Shown piece after piece: positions 1-8,862 of a DNA stretch of 64,000 bases (its first letter is position 1; each line of letters opens with the position of its first letter). The stretch covers positions 496,001 through 560,000 of the forward strand of contig NZ_VSSO01000003.1 in NCBI RefSeq assembly GCF_008312885.1, read 5' to 3'. Source of the DNA: Lolliginicoccus suaedae (lineage in GTDB: Bacteria; Actinomycetota; Actinomycetes; Mycobacteriales; Mycobacteriaceae). The position numbers were made by a program, and so were the translations under genes. Below the pieces are notes generated by a model that was not told the DNA's origin, made no database searches, and was given only the letters and a program-made list of their open reading frames with translations.

Positions 1-1
1 C

Positions 2-826
2 AGCGGCTTCGCTGTCGCGCTCACCCAGTTCGGCAACGACGAGCAGCAGCAGACCTTCCTGCCCTCGTTCGCCGGCGAGAACGTTCCCGGCGCGGTCGTC
101 GCCGTGAACGAGCCCCGCGCGCTGTTCAACCCGTTCGATCTGCAGACCAAGGCCAACCGCGCAGCGGGCGGCTACACCCTGCAGGGCGTGAAGAGCCTCG
201 TGCCGATCGCCTCCTCGGCCGAGCTGTTCCTCGTCGCCGCTGACCTCGGCGGAAAGCCGGCGTTCTTCATCGTCGAGTCCGACGCGACCGGCCTCACCGT
301 CGAAGCAGATCCCAGCATGGGCCTGCGCGCCGCCGGCATCGGCCGCCTGAACCTCGACAACGTCGTCGTGCCCGAGTCGGCACTGCTCGGCGATGGCGAT
401 GCCAGCAGCCGCGCCAAGGACTACCAGGACATCATCCAGCTGTCCCGCCTCGGCTGGGCCTCGCTCGCCTGCGGCACCAGCCAGGCCGTCCTCGACTACG
501 TGATCCCCTACGTCAACGAGCGCGTCGCCTTCGGCGAGCCGATCAGCCACCGCCAGTCCGTGGCATTCATGGTCGCCAACATCGGCATCGAGCTCGAGGG
601 CATGCGCCTGGTGACCTGGCGCGGCGCTTCGCGCGCCGAGCAGGGCCTCTCCTTCGACCGCGAGGCAGCCCTCGCCCGCCGCATCTCGGCCGAGAAGGGC
701 ATGCAGATCGGCCTGGACGGCGTCCAACTCCTCGGTGGCCACGGCTTCACGAAGGAGCACCCCGTCGAGCGCTGGTACCGCGACCTGCGCGCCATCGGTG
801 TCGCCGAAGGCGTCGTCGTCCTCTAG
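2..826 (+). CDS. fadE24: Acyl-CoA dehydrogenase, FadE24-like (5' partial)
   Basis: This is the C-terminal 274 residues of an acyl-CoA dehydrogenase; the reading frame is open from base 2, so the start lies outside the window. Such enzymes oxidise acyl-CoA to 2-enoyl-CoA with FAD. The family C-terminal pattern is visible (LLGGHGF, then VERWYRD), and the catalytic-glutamate position is kept in the terminal AEGVVVL. The protein stops immediately after that motif, so it lacks the usual last helix. The downstream gene is a second, different acyl-CoA dehydrogenase 32 bases away, matching the fadE24-fadE23 pair of mycobacteria, whose products may work together. The pairing and symbol come from recalled family order; enzyme class is secure and substrate is unknown. 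Confidence 0.85.
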   Translation, partial: SGFAVALTQFGNDEQQQTFLPSFAGENVPGAVVAVNEPRALFNPFDLQTKANRAAGGYTLQGVKSLVPIASSAELFLVAADLGGKPAFFIVESDATGLTVEADPSMGLRAAGIGRLNLDNVVVPESALLGDGDASSRAKDYQDIIQLSRLGWASLACGTSQAVLDYVIPYVNERVAFGEPISHRQSVAFMVANIGIELEGMRLVTWRGASRAEQGLSFDREAALARRISAEKGMQIGLDGVQLLGGHGFTKEHPVERWYRDLRAIGVAEGVVVL

Positions 827-858
827 CCGTTCCCTCCTGAAAAGCCTGGAGACTCAAC

Positions 859-2064
859 ATGATCAATCTCGAACTCCCCAAGAAGCTGGTGGCGGCCTCC
901 AACCAGGCCCACCAGGCAGCGGCGGAGATCTTCCGCCCCATCTCCCGCAAGTACGACCTCGCCGAGCATGAGCGCCCCGTCGAGCTCGACACCATGGCCA
1001 GCCTCGTCGAGGGCATGGCCGACGCTGGCCGCGGCGCGGCTGGCGCGACCCTCGGTCGCGACGGGAAGCCCACCAAGGAAGGCAACATCAACGGCGGCAA
1101 CATGTCCGCCCTGATGAACGTCATCGAGACCTGCTGGGGCGACGTCGGCCTCACCCTGTCGATCCCTTACCAGGGCCTCGGCAACTCCGCGATCGCCTCG
1201 GTCGCCACTGATGAGCAGCTCGAGCAGTTCGGCAAGGTATGGGCCTCCATGGCCATCACCGAGCCCAGCTTCGGCTCCGACTCGGCCGCCGTCACCGCCA
1301 CCGCCGTCCAGGATGGCGACGAGTGGGTCCTCAACGGCGAGAAGATCTTCGTCACCGCCGGCGGACGCTCCACCCACGTCGTGGTGTGGGCATCGGTGGA
1401 CAAGTCCAAGGGCCGCGCCGCCATCAAGTCGTTCGTGGTCCCCAAGGACGCCCCCGGCATCACCGTCGCGCGACTCGAGCACAAGCTCGGCATCCGGTCG
1501 TCCGACACCGCGACGATCATGCTCGAGAACTGCCGCATCCCCTTCGACCACATCCTCGGCAGCCCCGAGGTTGACGTCAAGAAGGGCTTCGGCGGCGTCA
1601 TGGCCACCTTCGACAACACCCGGCCGCTCGTCGCTGGCATGGCCATCGGCTGTGCCCGCGCCGCGCTCGAGGAGCTGCGCAGCATCCTCAGCGAAGCCGG
1701 TGTCGAGATCGACTACAACGCCCCCGCGTTCTCGCAGCACGCCGCCGCGGCCGAGTTCCTCACCCTCGAGTCCGACTGGGAAGCCGCCTACCAGCTGTCG
1801 ATGAAGGCAACCTGGATGGCCGACAACAAGAAGCCCAACTCGCTCGAGGCCTCCATGGCCAAGGCGAAGGCCGGCCGCACCGGCACCGCGGTCACCCTCC
1901 GCGCCGTCGAGCTCGCCGGCAGCTTCGGCTACTCCGAGCGTCCGCTGCTCGAGAAGTGGTCGCGCGACTCGAAGATCCTCGACATCTTCGAGGGAACCCA
2001 GCAGATCCAGCAGCTCATCGTGGCTCGCCGCCTCCTCGGCAAGTCCTCCGCCGAGCTGAAGTGA
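859..2064 (+). CDS. fadE23: Acyl-CoA dehydrogenase, FadE23-like
   Basis: A full-length 401-residue acyl-CoA dehydrogenase, beta-oxidation type, cytosolic and FAD-dependent. The sequence shows MAITEPSFGSD (flavin/substrate region, about residue 130), the middle-domain segment around GEKIFVTAGG, and the C-terminal IFEGTQQIQ motif whose glutamate (about residue 378) is the expected catalytic base. The length equals that of mycobacterial FadE23, and the N-terminus INLELPKKL resembles it. A GGAG ribosome site lies about 8 bases before the ATG. It follows the partial acyl-CoA dehydrogenase by 32 bases and is closed by a strong hairpin at 2127-2160, so the two form an operon. Substrate specificity cannot be read from the sequence. 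Confidence 0.9.
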   Translation: MINLELPKKLVAASNQAHQAAAEIFRPISRKYDLAEHERPVELDTMASLVEGMADAGRGAAGATLGRDGKPTKEGNINGGNMSALMNVIETCWGDVGLTLSIPYQGLGNSAIASVATDEQLEQFGKVWASMAITEPSFGSDSAAVTATAVQDGDEWVLNGEKIFVTAGGRSTHVVVWASVDKSKGRAAIKSFVVPKDAPGITVARLEHKLGIRSSDTATIMLENCRIPFDHILGSPEVDVKKGFGGVMATFDNTRPLVAGMAIGCARAALEELRSILSEAGVEIDYNAPAFSQHAAAAEFLTLESDWEAAYQLSMKATWMADNKKPNSLEASMAKAKAGRTGTAVTLRAVELAGSFGYSERPLLEKWSRDSKILDIFEGTQQIQQLIVARRLLGKSSAELK

Positions 2065-2126
2065 TCCCTGCGGGCCACGCCCGCTAGCGCTAGTCCATCG
2101 AGGACCAGCAACGGTAGTGACGCCCG

Positions 2127-2160
2127 GATTGCCCCGCCCCGCACCAGGGGCGGGGCAATC
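2127..2160 (+). terminator. Hairpin terminator after the fadE pair
   Basis: A perfect 14-bp inverted repeat (arms 2127-2140 and 2147-2160, GC-rich, 6-base loop) lies 62 bases after the fadE23 stop. There is no T-run after it, as is common for actinobacterial terminators. Confidence 0.75.
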
Positions 2161-2222
2161 GTCATTCCGGGGCCATGCCACGTTCATCCCGGCGACGAAG
2201 CGACCCCGCAGGATCAGCAACC

Positions 2223-3308
2223 ATGATGCCTCGTCCCGTCCTCATCGCTGCCAGCCTGCTGCTCGCTGCCGGAACTGCCACTGGGTGCGCTGATGCCTCG
2301 GACAACTCGCCAGGCGCCACGCCTGAGCCAGAAGCCGCGTCCGGGTCACCCACCGAGCGATTCGACATCCAGGCGCACCGTGGCGGCCTCGGCCTCATGG
2401 TGGAATCCACGATCCCCGCGTTCGCCAACGCCCTCGAGCTAGGTGTGAGCACTCTCGAGCTCGACGTGCAGATCACCGCGGACGGGGCGGCCGTCGTGAC
2501 CCACGACCGCCAGGTCTCCCCCAGCAAGTGCCAGGACACCGCGCCCGCTCGCGCCGACGATCCCCAGTTCCCCTACGTGGGCAAGTACATCCGTGACCTC
2601 ACCCTCGCGCAGGTACAGACGCTCGATTGCGGCAGCCTCGCTCTCACGGGCCGCACGGGCCAAGTGGTGGTGCCCGGCGAGCGCATGCCGCTGCTCGCCG
2701 ATGTGCTCGCGCTCGTCCGTGACTATGGCGCCACCGACGTGATGCTCAATATCGAGACGAAGGTGGAGGCGGCCGCGCCCGGGGAGACAGCGCCGCGCGA
2801 GCAGTTCGTCGAGGTGGTCGCCGACGAGGTCCGCGCCAGCGGCATGGCCGATCAAGTGATGATCCAGAGCTTCGATTGGGGCGCGCTCACCGCGATGCGC
2901 GCGGAGTTCCCCGAGCTGCCACTGGTCGCGCTCACCAATGGGGACTTCCTCGAGGTCGACCAGCCTGGGGCATCGCCGTGGCTCGGGGGCCTCGATATCG
3001 ACGACTTCGCCGGCGATCTGGTGGCCGCTGCTGCCTCGATCGGCGCGGCAGCGATCTCCCCCGTGCACGGCTTCCCGCAGGACGGTGCAGTGACCGACGA
3101 GGATTATGAGCCCTTCGTGACCGCAGACCTCGTGGATCGCGCCCATGGGGCAGGCCTCGAAGTGATCCCGTGGACGGTCAACGATGCGGCGACGATGCGC
3201 AAGCTCCTCGATGACGGAGTGGACGGCATCATCACCGACTACCCCGACGTGCTGCGCGAGGTGCTGGTCGAGCGTGGGCTGGAACTGCCGGAGCCCCAGC
3301 GGCGCTGA
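2223..3308 (+). CDS. Glycerophosphodiester phosphodiesterase, lipoprotein
   Basis: This 361-residue protein hydrolyses glycerophosphodiesters to glycerol-3-phosphate and an alcohol. An N-terminal signal peptide ends in a lipobox (TATGC, Cys about residue 22), followed by a Pro/Ser/Glu-rich linker, so it should be anchored outside the membrane. The GDPD signature is clear: AHRGG near residue 52, then a Glu, ELDVQ, and THDR, which supply the catalytic His pair and metal ligands. An alternative ATG at 2175 would put 16 Arg-rich residues before the signal peptide; the ATG at 2223 gives a normal one. It is a single gene, and a copy of the dispersed palindromic element lies 45 bases after the stop. 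Confidence 0.88.
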   Translation: MMPRPVLIAASLLLAAGTATGCADASDNSPGATPEPEAASGSPTERFDIQAHRGGLGLMVESTIPAFANALELGVSTLELDVQITADGAAVVTHDRQVSPSKCQDTAPARADDPQFPYVGKYIRDLTLAQVQTLDCGSLALTGRTGQVVVPGERMPLLADVLALVRDYGATDVMLNIETKVEAAAPGETAPREQFVEVVADEVRASGMADQVMIQSFDWGALTAMRAEFPELPLVALTNGDFLEVDQPGASPWLGGLDIDDFAGDLVAAAASIGAAAISPVHGFPQDGAVTDEDYEPFVTADLVDRAHGAGLEVIPWTVNDAATMRKLLDDGVDGIITDYPDVLREVLVERGLELPEPQRR

Positions 3309-3352
3309 ACGGGGCTTGGCCTGGCGTGGGGCCTGCGCGCCGCTCCTCGGCC

Positions 3353-3427
3353 GCAAACGCGATAGAAGATGCGGGAAATCCCAGTCGGACTTCTATCGCG
3401 TTTAGCAGTTTCTGGTGCTTTTGCCAC
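3353..3427 (+). repeat. Dispersed palindromic element, copy 1
   Basis: Perfect 14-bp arms AAACGCGATAGAAG (3355-3368) and its complement (3390-3403) enclose a 21-base loop that itself contains GGGAAATCCC. They are followed by the conserved tail ending GGTGCTTTTGCC (to 3425). It lies between convergent genes, in the sense of the upstream phosphodiesterase gene. Three other copies are at 15837, 48112 and 57231. Confidence 0.9.
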
Positions 3428-3479
3428 CGGCGGCCCTGCGGCGACCCAGCCGCCGCCAGGGCACCAGCCACCGGCCGAG

Positions 3480-4370
3480 CTAGTTCAGCCAGACACCGCG
3501 CTGGGCGAGCCAGTGACGGGGGCTCATGGGCGTGCCATCGGTCTTGCGCACCTCGTAGTGCAGGTGGGGTCCGGTGGAGTGGCCGCGGTTGCCGACGGTG
3601 GCGATCATGTCGCCTGCCTGGACCCGCTGGCCCGGTTGGACGAGATAGCGATCAACGTGGCCGTAGACACCGACGGTTCCGTCGTCCTGGGTGACGCGCA
3701 CCCAGAGGCCGAAGCCTTGCGCCTGCCCGGCCTCGAGGACGACGCCATCGGTGACGGCGAGGACCGCGGATCCGAGCGGAGCGGCGATGTCGATGCCGTA
3801 GTGGAACTCGCCCCAGCGCGGGCCGAAGTCCGAGGAAAGGATGCCACCGTATGTGGGGCCGATGGCGAAGGGCCTGGCTACCGCTTCGGGCAGGGCGATA
3901 TTGCCGGGAGCTGGAACCTGGTTCGGCGCTGGAGGTTCGACTGGAGCTGCAGCCTCGGTCGGCTCGCCGGCAGGGGCCTCTGCCGCTTCCGCGCCTTCCG
4001 CATTCTCAGCGGGGGCGGCGGGCGCAGCACCTTGGTGGTTGCCGGGGGCGGGCTGGTCTGGCCGCAGCGGTCCGCTAGCGCTCGCGGCGCTCACTGCTCC
4101 GCGCGTGGGTTCCTGTGGGGCCACAACGGCTTGCGCCCCGCCGCTGCTCCCGGATACCTGGGCGGCGAGAACCCCTGCTACTGCGGTGGAACTGAGGGCG
4201 ATGGCGACCGCGAGAACGGTCGTCGGGATCCGGAACCGCGCTCGGGCGGGTGGTGCCGCAACGGTTGCCGTCACGATGCCTGCGTCCGATGCGGCACGCT
4301 GATTCGTGCCTGCCGCCCCGGGATCGGCCGGACCTGGATCGGTCTGGCCATCGTTCACGCTGCCCGCCAA
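3480..4370 (-). CDS. M23-family zinc metallopeptidase, membrane anchored
   Basis: A 296-residue peptidoglycan endopeptidase-type protein. Residues about 48-70 form one membrane segment (signal anchor), followed by a long Ala/Pro/Glu-rich linker (about 75-175) that could span the wall, then a C-terminal peptidase M23 (LytM/lysostaphin-like) domain. Zinc ligands are visible as HYGID (H-x3-D), YGHVD, and HLHYEV at residues 269-271, so the enzyme should be active rather than a degenerate adaptor. The start chosen is TTG 4370 because an AAGGGGG Shine-Dalgarno sits 6 bases before it; GTG 4358 is an alternative. It is monocistronic as far as can be seen, with the SDR gene 128 bases upstream on the same strand. 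Confidence 0.85.
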   Translation of the reverse strand: MAGSVNDGQTDPGPADPGAAGTNQRAASDAGIVTATVAAPPARARFRIPTTVLAVAIALSSTAVAGVLAAQVSGSSGGAQAVVAPQEPTRGAVSAASASGPLRPDQPAPGNHQGAAPAAPAENAEGAEAAEAPAGEPTEAAAPVEPPAPNQVPAPGNIALPEAVARPFAIGPTYGGILSSDFGPRWGEFHYGIDIAAPLGSAVLAVTDGVVLEAGQAQGFGLWVRVTQDDGTVGVYGHVDRYLVQPGQRVQAGDMIATVGNRGHSTGPHLHYEVRKTDGTPMSPRHWLAQRGVWLN

Positions 4371-4498
4371 GGAGTGCCCCCTTCACCTCGAACCATCACG
4401 AAACGATAACGGACATTGCTGCTGAGCGCTGCCGATTCGTGATAACAGTACGCGAATCGTGTGTGAACCGTGACACCTCCCCGCCTACAAGGGCCAGG

Positions 4499-5242
4499 TC
4501 ACACGAGCGCGCCCTGGGGCTGCGCGACCGACCAGCGGCGCGCGATGGCGATGACGAGCGGATCAGGAAGCAATCGCTGCACGAGCGCCCACGCCCGCAT
4601 GTAGCGCGGCACCACCATCTGCGCTGGTCGCGCCTCCCAGGACCTCAGCACAGCGTGCGCGACGTCCTCCGGCCCGCTCGCCGCGAGCAAAGCGGTGACG
4701 CTCACGCCGGCGGCACGCAGCTCGAGCCGCACCGATCGGCACATCGCCAGGATTCCTGCCGCCCCCGCTCCGCTCGCCGCCTGGCCCGGAGCAAGCGAGA
4801 TACCACTGACCGGCGCTAGAGCGACCACGTGCCCCCGGCCGGACCGCGCCATGGCCCGAGCCATTGCACGCAGTCCCAGCGTGACGATCCGCACCATCTC
4901 GTCGGCGCCGACATCGCCCGCGTCGCCCGTGTCCTCGAGGAAGCTGCGCGGCGCGGGAACGGGAGGGTTCAGGACAGCTGCATCGATGCGGTCGTGGACG
5001 TCGAGCACGCGCCCCCGGAAGCCTTCCCAGGACTGACTGGATGCTAGATCCACCTCGTGCACGAAGACGCCGGGGCCCAGCTCGTCCGCGATGGCTGCCG
5101 CATGCGCGACATCGTCGGTACCGAGCCACACGATCGCACCGAGCTCGTGGAGCTCCTCGACAAGGGTGCGCGTGGCGCTGTCCAGCACGCCAGCGAGCAC
5201 GACGATGGCATCGTCGAAGGGAATCCGCGGGTAGCGGCCCAT
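4499..5242 (-). CDS. Degenerate short-chain dehydrogenase/reductase-like protein
   Basis: The 247-residue protein has an SDR layout: a beta-alpha-beta start, DLASSQSWEGF where a D-x-x pair would bind cofactor, VLNPP replacing NNAG, and the serine-containing strand VVALAPVSGIS. It has lost key residues, however. The GxxxGxG dinucleotide loop reads AGVLDSATR, and the catalytic YxxxK is replaced by a small-residue run (QAASGAGAAG). It is therefore unlikely to be a normal oxidoreductase. The C-terminus contains MVVPRYMRAWALVQRLLPDP, as in membrane-associated SDRs of actinobacteria. No operon partner is evident. The fold assignment is fairly sure; the function is unknown. Confidence 0.7.
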   Translation of the reverse strand: MGRYPRIPFDDAIVVLAGVLDSATRTLVEELHELGAIVWLGTDDVAHAAAIADELGPGVFVHEVDLASSQSWEGFRGRVLDVHDRIDAAVLNPPVPAPRSFLEDTGDAGDVGADEMVRIVTLGLRAMARAMARSGRGHVVALAPVSGISLAPGQAASGAGAAGILAMCRSVRLELRAAGVSVTALLAASGPEDVAHAVLRSWEARPAQMVVPRYMRAWALVQRLLPDPLVIAIARRWSVAQPQGALV

Positions 5243-5403
5243 ATGAGCATCCTCTCTATCGCTCCATGCCTGGATCGCGGCACCGTACCACAGGGAACAC
5301 GGACGACGTGTCCAGGCAACAGTGTGGGGGCATTGCCACAGAACTGCACACCTCGGTCAACACCCACGCTTGCATGTCACCGGTGAGAACGGAGTGGCCT
5401 CAC

Positions 5404-5457
5404 AAAAAGCGAAAGACCCCCTCCCCGGGCACTTGCATGCCGTAGGGAGGGGGTCTT
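5404..5457 (-). terminator. Intrinsic terminator of the initiator tRNA gene
   Basis: Inverted arms at 5445-5457 and 5413-5425 (13 bp perfect, AAGACCCCCTCCC), read leftward after the tRNA, are followed by a T-rich stretch (CTTTTTG) at 5404-5410. It begins 8 bases after the tRNA 3' end. Confidence 0.9.
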
Positions 5458-5464
5458 CGTTGAG

Positions 5465-5538
5465 TAGCGGGGACAGGATTCGAACCTGCGACCTCTGGGT
5501 TATGAGCCCAGCGAGCTACCGAGCTGCTCCACCCCGCG
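5465..5538 (-). tRNA. Initiator tRNA-Met (CAT anticodon)
   Basis: A 74-base cloverleaf with CAT anticodon. Initiator features are present: the anticodon stem carries the three consecutive G-C pairs (GGG/CCC), and the acceptor end is mismatched at position 1-72 (C1 with U72). A73 is the discriminator. The 3' CCA is not encoded (ACTC follows). It is transcribed leftward from a promoter at 5551-5580 and ends at the hairpin at 5404-5457. Confidence 0.95.
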
Positions 5539-5550
5539 TTGGTGAATGCA

Positions 5551-5580
5551 ACGTTACATGGAGGCTCCGACCCATTGCAA
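5551..5580 (-). promoter_or_regulatory. Promoter of the initiator tRNA
   Basis: On the minus strand, TTGCAA (5575-5580) and TAACGT (5551-5556) are spaced by 18 bases, and the -10 lies 12 bases before the tRNA 5' end. Both hexamers fit the SigA class. This is a motif call only. Confidence 0.6.
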
Positions 5581-5743
5581 ATCGGTGCGAAAACCACTGT
5601 TCAGGGCCGTTTTTCCGTCATCGCACCGCGTTCCGGCCAGGGTCGGATCATGCGTTCGAGCCGCCTATTTCCCCACCACACCAGAACGGGGCACCGCGAC
5701 CAGTGGCCGCAGTGCCCCGCGCTAGCGGATCATTGTCGTGCGA

Positions 5744-8734
5744 TCAGTTCCCTCCGGAGTTCTGGTACGCCTCGACGGCCTGGTCGAGCCGCTCGAGCGC
5801 AGCACCGAAGTCGCTGAAGTTGCCGTCGCGCTGCGCGTTGCGCAGGTTCTCGAGCGCGGCGTCGAGCTCGGCGACCACATCGTCCGGCGCGGAATCCAGT
5901 GGTGGTGCGATGAGCTGCTCCTCGGTGCCCTCGTCCTCCGTGCTCCCCGCTTCCGGATCGGCAGGCAGGTCGCCCTCGAGGTCCTCGCCGGCCTCGAGCG
6001 CGGTCTCGCTGCGCGTCACGTCACCACCGGGAGCAGTCGCGATGCCCGCGGTCTCGGGACCGAACACCTGGCCGAGCGCTGCCGCGAGGGTGGAGTCGTA
6101 TCCGATGCGGATGCGGCCGTCCTGGCCCCGGTAGCTGACCATGACGCGGGCGAGCTGCGGGAACGCGGTGTTGCCACTGACCTTTCGCTCGGTGTAAAGC
6201 GGCTCGACGTAGAGGATGCCGCCATTGCCGATCGGCAGGGTGAGCAGGTTGCCGTAGATCAGGTTGTTCGATCGCTCGAGCAGCGTCCGGTCCGAGGCAA
6301 CTCGGGTATCCGATGTCATGGCGTTCTGCGCCTGCTGCGGGCCCTGCGTCTGGGTATCAGTGGGCAGCTCGCGGATCGTGAACCGTCCATAGTTGCCGGG
6401 GTCCGAGCTGACCGAGATGTGCGAGGCGAGGAGCTCGCGGTTGAAGCCCACCATCGGGCTGGTCAGCCGGAAGGAGGCACCGCCGCCCGGGTCACCCATG
6501 AGCACGTAGTACGGCGGCTGGTCAGGGCGCCCGGTCTCCACGGTGGGATCGCTGGGCACGGACCAGAACGCGTTGTTGGTGAAGAACTCGATGGGCTCGT
6601 CGACGTGATACTTGGCGAGCATCTCGCGCTGCACCTTGAACAGGTCCTCGGGGTAGCGGAAGTGCGCGCGCAGATCATCGCTGATCTCGCTGTTCTCGCG
6701 CACCGTGTCCGGGAAGACTCCCATCCATGCCTGCAGGACGGGATCCTCCTCGTCCCACTCGTACAGGGTCACGGAGCCGTCATACGCATCGACGGTGGCC
6801 TTGACCGCGTTGCGGATGTAGGAGACCTCCTTCGGCGGCAAGGGCCGGACGGCATCCGCGCTGAGGCTGTCCTGCACGAGGCTGTCGAGGGTGGAGCGCT
6901 GCGCGTACGGGTAGTTGTCCAGCGTGGTGTATGCATCGACTACCCACTTGATGCGCCCGTCGATGACGGCCGGGTAGGTCTTGCTATCAGGGGTGAGCCA
7001 CGGCGCGACGGCCTCGACACGGTCCCGGGGATCCCGCTTGAACAGGATCTTCGAGTCCGGTCCGATCACCTCGGAGAACAGGATGTTGCGCTGGGAGTAC
7101 TTCGCGAAGAACGCGAGCCGGTTGACCCAGTTGCCGACGGGCACGCCGCCCTCACCGGTGTAGGTGTAGCGCAGGGCATCGGTGTCGTACTCGCGCGCGG
7201 TCGCGCCGTCACTGTGTCCAACGATGGCGTAATCGGGATCCATCTGCGCGATGAGCTCGCCGAAGTAGATGCGCGGCTGATCCACCGGGATGACCTGGTT
7301 GTCGCGCTCGTCGGCGGTGATATCGCTGACGGTGTAGATCGGGTAGCCGCTGTCGGAGCTCTCGGCGTCGCGCACCGCTGCATTGACCCGGTTCGCAGGA
7401 GCCGCGACGAAGCCGTTGCCGTGGGTGTACACGGTGTGCTTATTGATCCAGTCCTGCTGGTTCGCGGCTAGCTGGGTGGGGTTGAGCTCGCGCACGCTGA
7501 CGATGTAGTCCTGCAGCTTGCCATCGATCTCGTACCGGTCGATGCTGAGCTGCTCAGGGAAGCCGAAGAAGTTCTTCAGCTGCTGCTGCTGCGTGAAGGT
7601 CCGAGAAAGGACGTTCGGATCCAGCAAGCGGATGTTCTGGATCGTCGTGATATCCGTCTGACTCTCGGTCGGCGATTGCGTGCCCACCCCGGAGTAGTCG
7701 ACGTAGTCGATGCGGTCCGGATTGATGCCATACGCATCGCGCGTGGCGTCGATGTTGCGCTCGATGTAGGGGCTCTCGCGCTCGACCGCGTTGGGCCGCA
7801 CGGAGAACTGCTCCATCAGCAGTGGCCAGATCGCGCCGACCACGACCGAGGACAGCAGCAGCAGCCCGGCCGCGAGGGCGGGGATGCGCAGGTCGCGCAG
7901 CACGATCGCGGCGAAGAAGGCAAGGGCGCAGATCACGGCGATCGCGAGCAGGATCAGCTTGGCCGGAAGCACCGCGTTGATGTCCGTGAAGCCCGCGCCG
8001 GTGAAGGTGGGCTCCTTGCGGCTGCTCGAGAGCAGCGTGTAGCGATCGAACCAGTAGGCGACTGCCTTGAGCAGCACGAACGTGCCAGCGATCACAGCGA
8101 GCTGGATGCGGGCAGCGTTGGTGAGCTTGCGATCAGTGGTGTCGAGGCGCAGCCCGCCGTAGATGTAGTGCGCGACGAGGTTGAGGAAGAACGCCATGAC
8201 CGCGGCGACGAACAACCAGTTCAGCACTAGCTGGTAGAACGGCAGCGAGAAAGCGTAGAAGCCGACATCGAGCCCGAACTCGGGATCATCGATGCCGAAC
8301 TCCTGGCGGTTGAGGAACAACTGCACCGTCGTCCAGTTGCCCTGCGCGACAAGCCCCGCCATCGCGCCGAGCACGACGGGGATACCGATGCCGAACAGCT
8401 TGAGCCGGGAGTTCACCGAAGCGCGATAGCGCGCGACGGGATCGTTGGGATTGCTCGGCGCGAAGTCCGGCCGGGTGCGATAGGCCACGAGGAGCGCGGC
8501 GAAGATGATGAGCCCCACGATCACGGCGACAGCGAGGAACAGCACGAGCCTCGATACCAGCACGGTCGTGAAGACATTGCGGTAGCCGACCTCGCCAAAC
8601 CACAGCCAATCGACATAGGTGTCGATGAACCGGGGACCCACCGCGAGCAAGATGCCGCCGATGGCGGCCAGCACGATCAGGATCCGGCTGCGGCGGGACA
8701 AGGACGGTACACCTGAAGGGGGCCGTATGCCCAC
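5744..8734 (-). CDS. UPF0182 family integral membrane protein (Rv3193c-like)
   Basis: A 996-residue protein of the conserved actinobacterial/cyanobacterial UPF0182 family, whose biochemical role is not established. The N-terminal third holds about seven membrane helices (around residues 17-34, 57-84, 112-130, 163-190, 212-230, 262-282 and 288-308). The middle, about 310-880, is a large presumably extracytoplasmic region with family motifs such as SNPNDPVARYR, LLDPNVLSRTF and HYHVDEP-like segments. The C-terminal 120 residues include a very acidic linker (EDEGTEEQ) and end with short helices. The start is GTG 8734. The PDZ/Lon-like protease gene lies upstream on the same strand, as in mycobacteria; an 18-bp perfect palindrome sits between them. 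Confidence 0.92.
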   Translation of the reverse strand: MGIRPPSGVPSLSRRSRILIVLAAIGGILLAVGPRFIDTYVDWLWFGEVGYRNVFTTVLVSRLVLFLAVAVIVGLIIFAALLVAYRTRPDFAPSNPNDPVARYRASVNSRLKLFGIGIPVVLGAMAGLVAQGNWTTVQLFLNRQEFGIDDPEFGLDVGFYAFSLPFYQLVLNWLFVAAVMAFFLNLVAHYIYGGLRLDTTDRKLTNAARIQLAVIAGTFVLLKAVAYWFDRYTLLSSSRKEPTFTGAGFTDINAVLPAKLILLAIAVICALAFFAAIVLRDLRIPALAAGLLLLSSVVVGAIWPLLMEQFSVRPNAVERESPYIERNIDATRDAYGINPDRIDYVDYSGVGTQSPTESQTDITTIQNIRLLDPNVLSRTFTQQQQLKNFFGFPEQLSIDRYEIDGKLQDYIVSVRELNPTQLAANQQDWINKHTVYTHGNGFVAAPANRVNAAVRDAESSDSGYPIYTVSDITADERDNQVIPVDQPRIYFGELIAQMDPDYAIVGHSDGATAREYDTDALRYTYTGEGGVPVGNWVNRLAFFAKYSQRNILFSEVIGPDSKILFKRDPRDRVEAVAPWLTPDSKTYPAVIDGRIKWVVDAYTTLDNYPYAQRSTLDSLVQDSLSADAVRPLPPKEVSYIRNAVKATVDAYDGSVTLYEWDEEDPVLQAWMGVFPDTVRENSEISDDLRAHFRYPEDLFKVQREMLAKYHVDEPIEFFTNNAFWSVPSDPTVETGRPDQPPYYVLMGDPGGGASFRLTSPMVGFNRELLASHISVSSDPGNYGRFTIRELPTDTQTQGPQQAQNAMTSDTRVASDRTLLERSNNLIYGNLLTLPIGNGGILYVEPLYTERKVSGNTAFPQLARVMVSYRGQDGRIRIGYDSTLAAALGQVFGPETAGIATAPGGDVTRSETALEAGEDLEGDLPADPEAGSTEDEGTEEQLIAPPLDSAPDDVVAELDAALENLRNAQRDGNFSDFGAALERLDQAVEAYQNSGGN

Positions 8735-8757
8735 GAGTGCAACTCCATACGTTCCTG

Positions 8758-8775
8758 GCGGCGCCTAGGCGCCGC
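8758..8775. promoter_or_regulatory. 18-bp perfect palindrome upstream of the UPF0182 gene
   Basis: GCGGCGCCTAGGCGCCGC reads identically on both strands and lies 24 bases before the UPF0182 start codon, in the 128-base gap after the PDZ protease gene. It could be an operator or a no-loop cruciform/terminator. Function unproven. Confidence 0.45.
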
Positions 8776-8862
8776 GATTGCGATCACTAGTCACCCACAA
8801 CTGTACGGAATGCGACAGATCCTGCACGGCACCGCGCTCGACTGGCGTCCCGGGCTCGCGCG

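Noticed and set aside
823-2220. A 465-codon open frame on the minus strand across fadE23
   Set aside because: It mirrors the acyl-CoA dehydrogenase gene in a GC-rich genome, has unnatural composition (His/Gly/Val-rich) and no domain; the plus-strand gene has all family motifs.
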